Assembly: GCF_000425105.1 (NCBI RefSeq)
Contig: NZ_AULD01000005.1
Location: forward strand, 620,001 to 684,000
DNA from: Agrococcus lahaulensis DSM 17612
GTDB taxonomy: Bacteria > Actinomycetota > Actinomycetes > Actinomycetales > Microbacteriaceae
Reading direction: 5' to 3'
DNA: 64,000 bases
The notes beneath the pieces are model-generated. The model did not search any database, was not told where the DNA came from, and saw only the letters and a program-made list of their open reading frames with translations. Below are positions 58,788 through 64,000 of this stretch, piece by piece; position 1 is the first letter of the stretch; each line of letters starts with the position of its first letter. The position numbers and the translations under genes were made by a program.

Positions 58788-59840
58788 TCAGAGCAGGGCG
58801 GCCGAGGTGGCGTGCGCCCGCTCGATGATGCGGAGGGTGGCGACGGCGTCGGCGGGGTCGACGGGCAGTGGCCCGCCGGTGCGGAGCGCCTCGGCGAGGC
58901 CGCGGTAGAAGGCGCCGTAGTCGCCGCGCAGCGTCGGCACGCGGCGGGTGTCGCGGTCGGTGCCGACGATGCCCCACCGCGATTCGGGCGTCTCGCCGAA
59001 GCCCGGGTCCTCGGGGCGCGCGCCGGCGAGCAGCGCGGGCTCCTGGCCGTCGAGGCCCCACGAGGTGTAGGCGGCGCGGGCGCCGAGCACGTGGAAGCGC
59101 GGCCCGAAGGTCGGCGCGACCGCGTTCATCGACAGGTGCGACACGACGCCCGACTCGTGCTGCAGCGCGAGGAAGACGTCGTCGTCGGCGGCGGCGCCGG
59201 GGCGGCGGCGGAAGACCTCCGCGTACACCTCGTCGACCGCGCCGAAGAGCTGCAGCGCCTGGTCGATGAGGTGGGTGCCGAGGTCGTAGAGGATGCCGCC
59301 GGCCTCGGCCACGGTCGCCTCCGACTTCCAGCCGGCGCGCGGCTCGGGCTGCCACCACTCGAAGCGCGACTCGAAGCGTCGCACCTCGCCGAGCGCGCCC
59401 TGCCCGATGAGCCGCCGGAGCGTCTGGAAGTCGCCGTCCCAGCGGCGGTTCTGGTAGACGGTGATGCGCCGGCCGAGGCGCTCGGCCTGCGCGATGAGCG
59501 CCTCGCCCTCCTCGGCGGTCGCCGCGAAGGGCTTGTCGACGACGACGTCGAGCCCCGCGTCGAGCGCGGCTGACGCGAGCTCGGCGTGCGTGCCGCTCGG
59601 GGAGCCGATCACGACGAGGTCGAGCTCGCCCGCCTGCGCCCACAGCGCATCCGGAGTCGGCACGACGCGCGCACCCGGGTGCTGCGCCTCCGCCGCCGCC
59701 CGCCGGTCGTCGTTCGCCGTCACGATGACGTCGAGCGAGTAGTCGGGGTCGGCCGCGAGGAACGGAGCGTGGAAGATGCGGCCGGAGGTGCCGTAGCCGA
59801 TGATCGCCGTGCGGATCGGCGCGTGCGTGCTCGCCGGCAT
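58788..59840 (-). CDS. Gfo/Idh/MocA family oxidoreductase
   Basis: 350 aa from the ATG at 59840, which overlaps the ABC ATPase stop by one base. The NAD motif IIGYGTSGRIFHAPF, VVDKPFAATAEEG (the DKP/EKP-type catalytic Lys), then NRRWDGDFQTLRRL and GGILYDLGTHLIDQALQLFG are typical of the YvaA/MocA-like branch. It oxidises a sugar, inositol or opine sugar moiety. Coupled to the importer, so it probably handles the imported compound. Confidence 0.87.
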   Translation of the reverse strand: MPASTHAPIRTAIIGYGTSGRIFHAPFLAADPDYSLDVIVTANDDRRAAAEAQHPGARVVPTPDALWAQAGELDLVVIGSPSGTHAELASAALDAGLDVVVDKPFAATAEEGEALIAQAERLGRRITVYQNRRWDGDFQTLRRLIGQGALGEVRRFESRFEWWQPEPRAGWKSEATVAEAGGILYDLGTHLIDQALQLFGAVDEVYAEVFRRRPGAAADDDVFLALQHESGVVSHLSMNAVAPTFGPRFHVLGARAAYTSWGLDGQEPALLAGARPEDPGFGETPESRWGIVGTDRDTRRVPTLRGDYGAFYRGLAEALRTGGPLPVDPADAVATLRIIERAHATSAALL

Positions 59841-60610
59841 CACAGCACCTCGGAGAGGAAGCGCTGCAGGCGCGGGCTCTTGGGGTGCTCGAAGAGGTCG
59901 CTCGGGGCGCCCGACTCGACGACGCGACCCTCGTCCATGAAGACGACCTGGTCGGCGACCTTGCGGGCGAAGCCCATCTCGTGGGTGACGACGAGCATGG
60001 TCATGCCGCGCTGCGCGAGCTGCGCCATGAGGTTGAGCACGCCCTTGACGAGCTCGGGGTCGAGCGCGCTCGTGGCCTCGTCGAAGAGCATGACCTCCGG
60101 CTCCATGGCCAGCGCGCGGGCGATCGCGACGCGCTGCTGCTGGCCGCCGGAGAGGTCGCGCGGCCGGTGGTCGGCGCGCTCGGCGAGCCCGACCTCCTCG
60201 AGCCGAGCCTCGGCCACGCGCCGCGACTCGGCCTTCGAGAGGCCCTTCACGTGCCGCACGGCGAGCGCGACGTTCTCGAGCGCCGTGTGGTCGGGGAAGA
60301 GGTTGAAGTGCTGGAAGACGAGGCCGATGCGCTTGCGCACCGCATCCGGCTTCTGGGTCAGCACGCTCTCGCCCGCGAGCAGCACGTCGCCCGACTTCGG
60401 CTCGTGCAGCCGGTTGACGCCGCGCAGCAGCGTCGACTTGCCCGAGCCGGAGGGCCCGATGATGCACGTCGTCGTGCCGGGCGCGACCTCGAGGCTCACC
60501 TCGCGGAGCACCTCGATGTCGCCGTAGGCCATGGTCAGGTCGCGCAGCTCGAGGCTCGAGCCGGCGTAGAAGTGTCCGTCGGTGATGGGGACGGGGGTGG
60601 TGTAGGTCAC
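59840..60610 (-). CDS. Polar amino-acid type ABC transporter ATP-binding protein
   Basis: 256 aa from the GTG at 60610 overlapping the permease stop. Walker [11 protein letters not shown]-loop [11 protein letters not shown], signature [15 protein letters not shown], Walker [15 protein letters not shown] and H-loop [12 protein letters not shown] are the GlnQ/HisP pattern. It powers the adjacent permease. Confidence 0.92.
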   Translation of the reverse strand: MTYTTPVPITDGHFYAGSSLELRDLTMAYGDIEVLREVSLEVAPGTTTCIIGPSGSGKSTLLRGVNRLHEPKSGDVLLAGESVLTQKPDAVRKRIGLVFQHFNLFPDHTALENVALAVRHVKGLSKAESRRVAEARLEEVGLAERADHRPRDLSGGQQQRVAIARALAMEPEVMLFDEATSALDPELVKGVLNLMAQLAQRGMTMLVVTHEMGFARKVADQVVFMDEGRVVESGAPSDLFEHPKSPRLQRFLSEVL

Positions 60611-61395
60611 GTGTTGCTCCCGTAGGTGAGGGCCGGCGTGGGCGTGAGCTCCTCGAGCTCGTCGAGTCCGCTCTTCGGCGGTGCGGGCTTGCGGCGGCCC
60701 GTGCGGAAGCGGTCGTCGAAGTAGTTCACGAGGTGCGTGAGCGGCACCGTGATCACGAGGTAGAAGACGCCCGCGAGCACGAGCGGCGAGAGGTTGCCCG
60801 TCAGCACCGCCGCGTCCTGGCCGACGCGGAACAGCTCGCGCTCGGTGACGAGCAGGCCGAGGAAGTAGACGAGGCTCGAGTCCTTCACGATCGCGATGAA
60901 CTGGTTCACGAGCGCGGGAAGGACACGGCGGATGCCCTGTGGCACGACGACGAGGCGCATGGCGGCCCCGTAGCTCATGCCGAGGGCGCGGCAGGCCTCG
61001 AGCTGCCCGCGGTCGACGCTCTGGATGCCGGCGCGGAAGATCTCGCCGATGTAGGCGCTCGCGATGAGGCTGAGGGCGAGGATGCCGAGCGGATAGGGGG
61101 AGGGGCCGAAGATCTGCTGGCTGATGCGGGCGAAGCCCTGCCCGATGAGCAGGATCGTCAGGATCGCGGGCAGGCCGCGGAAGATGTCGGTGTAGACGCG
61201 AGCCGGGACCCGCAGCCACTTCGAGGGCGAGATGCCCATGATCGCCACGATCATGCCGAGCACGACGCCGATGGCGGTCGCCGCGAGCGAGATGACGAGC
61301 GTGTTGACGAGTCCGACGCCGAGTAGCTGGGGGAGGACCAGCCACATGGCTTCGAAGTCGAGGAAGGTCTTGATGAGGTTGTCGAGCCAGTCCAT
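60607..61395 (-). CDS. Polar amino-acid type ABC transporter permease
   Basis: 262 aa from the ATG at 61395. Five or so hydrophobic segments (first at about 20-45) and the cytoplasmic EAA loop [35 protein letters not shown] (in parts) identify the HisM/GlnP family. The basic C-terminal tail is longer than usual. Only one permease gene is present, so the channel may be a homodimer. Confidence 0.9.
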   Translation of the reverse strand: MDWLDNLIKTFLDFEAMWLVLPQLLGVGLVNTLVISLAATAIGVVLGMIVAIMGISPSKWLRVPARVYTDIFRGLPAILTILLIGQGFARISQQIFGPSPYPLGILALSLIASAYIGEIFRAGIQSVDRGQLEACRALGMSYGAAMRLVVVPQGIRRVLPALVNQFIAIVKDSSLVYFLGLLVTERELFRVGQDAAVLTGNLSPLVLAGVFYLVITVPLTHLVNYFDDRFRTGRRKPAPPKSGLDELEELTPTPALTYGSNT

Positions 61396-61464
61396 GGTGT
61401 GCTCCGTTGCAGTTGAGGTGTCCGGTGCGGCGCGGTCAGGCCGCACCGGACACCGAGGGTTCGA

Positions 61465-62316
61465 TTACTCGGACTGCTCGCTCGACGGGAGGTACTGCTC
61501 GGGCATGGGGGAGCCCGGGAACCACTTCTCGTAGAGCTCCTTCCAGGTGCCGTCCTCCATCGCGGCGGCGAGCGCCTCGTTGAGCGCAGCCTGGAACTCG
61601 GGCTTGTTCTTCGCGATCGCGAAGCCGGCCGGCGCGTCGAACGACGGGATGTCGATCGCGTTCTCGAGCCCGTACTGCTCGGCGTACTCCTTCGCCGCCT
61701 CGTAGTCGAGGAAGTGGGCGTCGATCGAGCCGCTGTTGACGGCAGAGATCGCCGCGTTGTTGTCGGGGAACCGCACGAGCTCGGTGTCGGTGAAGTTGTT
61801 GACCGCGTACGCCTCCTGCAGCGTGCCCTGCACGACGCCGAGGCGCGTGCCGGCGAGGTCCGCCTCGTCGGCGATGCCCGCGTCGGGGCTCGCCATGACG
61901 GTCAGGTAGCCGGCGAGGTAGCCGTCTGAGAAGTCGACGGTCTGCTGGCGCTCCTCGGTGATGCCGATCGCGGCGACGCCGACGTCGAACTGCCCGTTCG
62001 CGACCGCGGCGAGCAGGCCCGAGAAGTCCTGGCCGGTGAAGACGACGTCCTCGACCCCCATGCGCTCGGCGACATCGGTGAAGAGCTCGACGTCGAAGCC
62101 GGTGAACTCACCCGACTCGTCGGTGAACGTGTAGGGCCGGGCGTCGCCCAGGCTCGCGACGCGGATCTGGCCGGGCGTGATGAGACCGTAGGGGTTGTCC
62201 TCGGTCGCCGACTCGGAGGCGCTCGGCGAGCCTCCCGAGCAGGCCGCGAGCGCGAGGGCCGCGGCCGCCGCGACGGCGGCGATCGCCGTGCGGCGGTGGT
62301 TGGGGCGGAGCTTCAT
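61465..62316 (-). CDS. Extracellular substrate-binding lipoprotein, family 3
   Basis: 283 aa from the ATG at 62316. Signal peptide with lipobox LAACS (Cys near 26). The SBP_bac_3 fold has [37 protein letters not shown] (in parts), [37 protein letters not shown] and the C-terminal [23 protein letters not shown]. Known members bind amino acids, opines or related amines. First gene of the minus-strand operon, transcribed away from lacI with two palindromic operators between. Confidence 0.9.
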   Translation of the reverse strand: MKLRPNHRRTAIAAVAAAAALALAACSGGSPSASESATEDNPYGLITPGQIRVASLGDARPYTFTDESGEFTGFDVELFTDVAERMGVEDVVFTGQDFSGLLAAVANGQFDVGVAAIGITEERQQTVDFSDGYLAGYLTVMASPDAGIADEADLAGTRLGVVQGTLQEAYAVNNFTDTELVRFPDNNAAISAVNSGSIDAHFLDYEAAKEYAEQYGLENAIDIPSFDAPAGFAIAKNKPEFQAALNEALAAAMEDGTWKELYEKWFPGSPMPEQYLPSSEQSE

Positions 62317-62377
62317 GGTGGTCCTCTCGATGGTGCAACGCCGGTGGTGCTGCATCGGATGCTGTTGGTCCCGTTGC

Positions 62378-62391
62378 TGAGACCGGTCTCA
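62378..62391. promoter_or_regulatory. LacI-type operator 1
   Basis: TGAGACCGGTCTCA is a perfect 14-bp palindrome with the central CG of LacI-family sites, 62 bp upstream of the binding-protein start. A second copy lies at 62402-62417, centre to centre 25 bp. Confidence 0.8.
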
Positions 62392-62401
62392 CTCGGTTAT
62401 G

Positions 62402-62417
62402 TTGAGACCGGTCTCAA
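62402..62417. promoter_or_regulatory. LacI-type operator 2
   Basis: TTGAGACCGGTCTCAA is a perfect 16-bp palindrome between the importer operon and the lacI-type gene. Paired with operator 1 it would allow one repressor to control both directions. Confidence 0.82.
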
Positions 62418-62479
62418 CCCGTTTGCTGGGACAGTACGGCACGACACGGCGAGACGTCAACACTCGAATCGGAGGAACG

Positions 62480-63559
62480 GTGAGCGAACCGGCAGCCACG
62501 GGCAACGGGCGGCGGGAGGTCACGGTGAGCGACGTCGCGGTCGCGGCCGGCGTGTCGAAGGCGACCGCCGCCCGCGCGCTCGGCGACTACGGCGCGGTGA
62601 GCGACGCCGTGCGCGACCGCGTGCTGGGCGCCGCCGATCGGCTCGGATACCGGCCGAACGCGCTCGCCCGCACCATGAGCACCGGCCGCTCGAACACGCT
62701 CGGCATCGTCGTCGGCGACATCGAGAACCCGTTCTTCGCGCAGGCGACGCGCGGCGCGGCCGACGTGGCGGCGGCGGCCGGCTTCGACCTGATCCTCTCG
62801 AACTCCGACGAGGACCTCGAGACCGAGGCGAAGGCGATCGGCGTCCAGCTGGCGAAGCGCGTCGACGGGCTCCTCGTCGCCTCGGCCTCCTCGGTCGAGA
62901 CCGAGAACCTGCGCTCCGTCGTCGACGCGGGACGGCCGCTCGTGCTCTTCGACCGCACGGCGCAGGGCGTCGAAGTGGATAGCGTCATCGCCGCGAACCG
63001 CAGCGGAGCACGCGAGCTGACCTCGCTGCTCGTCGACGCCGGGCACCGGCGGGTCGCCTTCATCTCGACCATGACGCACCCGACCGACTTCGACCGGTCC
63101 GCCGTGGTAGCGACGTCGTCGGTCGCCGAGCGCATCGAGGGCTTCCTCGATGCGCTGACCGCCGGCGGCATCGAGCACCCCGAGCGGCACGTGCACCTTA
63201 ACGCCCGCCGCGAGGGCGTCGAGCGGATGGCGACACGGCTGCTCACGGGCCCTGAAGCGGTGACTGCCATCGTCGCCTCCGACAGCCTCATCGCGCTCGG
63301 GGTCTTCCGGGCCGCGCGCGAGCTCGGCCTGCAGATCCCGCGCGATCTCTCGCTCGTCGCGTTCGACGACGCGGACTGGACGGGCGTCGCGACGCCCGGC
63401 ATCACGGTGATGGCGCAGCCGATCCACGAGATCGGCGCCGAGGCGGCGGAGCTGCTCATCCGCCGCGTGCGAGGCGACGGCCGCCCACCGGTGACGCGGG
63501 TGCTCAAGCAGCACCTCGTCGAGCGGCAATCGGTCGCACCGCCGGCCAGTCCAGGATGA
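62480..63559 (+). CDS. LacI family transcriptional regulator
   Basis: 359 aa from the GTG at 62480, with GGAGGAAC just ahead. A longer frame from 62399 would run through the operator. Helix-turn-helix and hinge TVSDVAVAAGVSKATAARALGDYGAVSDAVRDRVLGAADRLGYRPNALAR (in parts) at 20-70, then the sugar-binding fold (GIVVGDIENPFFAQATRG, HRRVAFIST, AIVASDSLIALGVFRA, SLVAFDD). It probably represses the divergent importer and itself. A LacI regulator with an amino-acid type importer hints at a sugar-containing inducer. Confidence 0.9.
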   Translation: MSEPAATGNGRREVTVSDVAVAAGVSKATAARALGDYGAVSDAVRDRVLGAADRLGYRPNALARTMSTGRSNTLGIVVGDIENPFFAQATRGAADVAAAAGFDLILSNSDEDLETEAKAIGVQLAKRVDGLLVASASSVETENLRSVVDAGRPLVLFDRTAQGVEVDSVIAANRSGARELTSLLVDAGHRRVAFISTMTHPTDFDRSAVVATSSVAERIEGFLDALTAGGIEHPERHVHLNARREGVERMATRLLTGPEAVTAIVASDSLIALGVFRAARELGLQIPRDLSLVAFDDADWTGVATPGITVMAQPIHEIGAEAAELLIRRVRGDGRPPVTRVLKQHLVERQSVAPPASPG

Positions 63560-63587
63560 GTGCGGGTCCTCAAACTACGCGAGGAGG

Positions 63588-63761
63588 ATGTCGTCCGCGA
63601 GTGGCTTCGACCTCCAGCGGGACGAGCTAACCACCTGCCCGCGCCGCTCCATGATGGTCCCGGTCGGACCTCCCTGCCGCGACTGCGGCGATCCACTTCC
63701 GGACTGGAGACGGCGGCGCGAAAACGTGCTTCTTCCGCGTCGACGCGCACGCCACTGTTAG
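63588..63761 (+). pseudogene. 57-codon frame with decayed zinc-ribbon, related to the C-terminus of the 44557-45165 protein
   Basis: From the ATG at 63588 (GAGGA just before). It contains TTCPRRSMMVPVGPPCRDCGDPL, which aligns with the last 23 residues of the 202-aa protein at 44557 (TTCPHCFMVVPVAPTCRDCGGAL), but the second cysteine of CPxC is lost. The 27 residues after it are a Arg-rich tail with no ribbon. Most likely the end of a deleted gene of the same family. It could also be a short functional peptide. Confidence 0.5.
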
Positions 63762-63814
63762 CCCGCTTGTCGCTCGCCGTGTGACTCGAGGCAGCCGAGC
63801 CACCGCGGCGCGCG

Positions 63815-64000
63815 TTAGGGTAAGTCCGGGCCTACCGCTTCTGCGATCGCCCCAATCACGCTGATCCTTTCGTCCGATGCTTCACTGTCCACGCGCACAA
63901 ACTCGACGGTGATGAGCTCGTCGTCGGCGAGCTGCCGTGCTTCTCAAGGAGCAGGCGCCGTCGATACGCCAGGTCGGCGGTATCGACGATGCCTTCGAGC
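63815..64000 (-). pseudogene. Frameshifted gene fragment at the right edge
   Basis: Two frames join: LEGIVDTADLAYRRRLLLE from 64000 down to about 63945, then ARQLADDELITVEFVRVDSEASDERISVIGAIAEAVGPDLP (in parts) ending at TAA 63817-63815. A one- or two-base shift near 63941-63945 separates them. The family is not recognised. Sequence error or a true pseudogene cannot be told apart, and the upstream part is outside the window. Confidence 0.4.

Overview
The window is high-GC DNA with the hallmarks of an actinobacterium of the Microbacteriaceae type (an Agrococcus-like organism would fit). It has strong G/C third-position bias, many GTG starts, GTGA/ATGA stop-start overlaps inside operons, a DUF222/HNH gene, and copies of a 35-bp GTCGAG...TCGAGAC palindromic repeat. 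I found no tRNA, rRNA, CRISPR array, integrase or transposase. The family-level placement is inference.

Left third (1-21.9 kb): deoxysugar catabolism. An oxidative L-fucose route runs from the left edge: FAH-type hydrolase, L-fuconate dehydratase, aldo/keto reductase, lactonase and FucU mutarotase. A FadR-type regulator closes it, and its likely operator occurs in the divergent promoter region and in front of its own gene. After a prolyl oligopeptidase comes a complete L-rhamnose locus. rhaM-rhaI-rhaD(aldolase-dehydrogenase fusion)-rhaB lies on the minus strand, divergent from a DeoR regulator and a RhaSTPQ-type ABC importer. The plus-strand operon continues with a second class II aldolase, a sugar 3-epimerase-like TIM barrel, an AraD-type 4-epimerase and an FGGY kinase. 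That set could feed a keto-pentose such as L-xylulose into the pentose phosphate pathway.

Middle (21.9-45.6 kb): apt; a three-gene cp-ATP-grasp/alpha-E/transglutaminase cluster; DUF222/HNH; DUF2277; an oxidoreductase; small secreted and membrane proteins; a beta-lactamase-like hydrolase; a FUSC-type membrane protein; an LMF-like membrane protein; a Fic protein; a phytoene-desaturase-like flavoprotein; and a lipoprotein HNH nuclease. Between 40.2 and 43.7 kb is a compact five-gene operon of visibly lower GC: Ycf46-like AAA+ ATPase, DUF1257-like protein, DUF2997-like protein, a membrane/helix-hairpin-helix protein, and an NrdG-like radical SAM enzyme. No function is established for such a set. 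It is the best candidate here for an undescribed system.

Right third (45.6-64 kb): a glycerol or glycerol-3-phosphate operon (MFS carrier, FGGY kinase, GlpD, FAD-linked oxidase, a GlpP-type antiterminator protein, a small monooxygenase). It is preceded by a good promoter and, directly after it, a terminator-like hairpin with a T-run, as expected for GlpP antitermination. Next come a TetR/alcohol dehydrogenase/NCS1 permease set divergent from a nitrilase, with a strong palindrome between. Last is a LacI-controlled polar amino-acid type ABC importer with a Gfo/Idh/MocA dehydrogenase and a DadA-like flavoprotein, plausibly for an opine, Amadori product or similar sugar-amine compound. The right edge holds a zinc-ribbon remnant and a frameshifted gene fragment.
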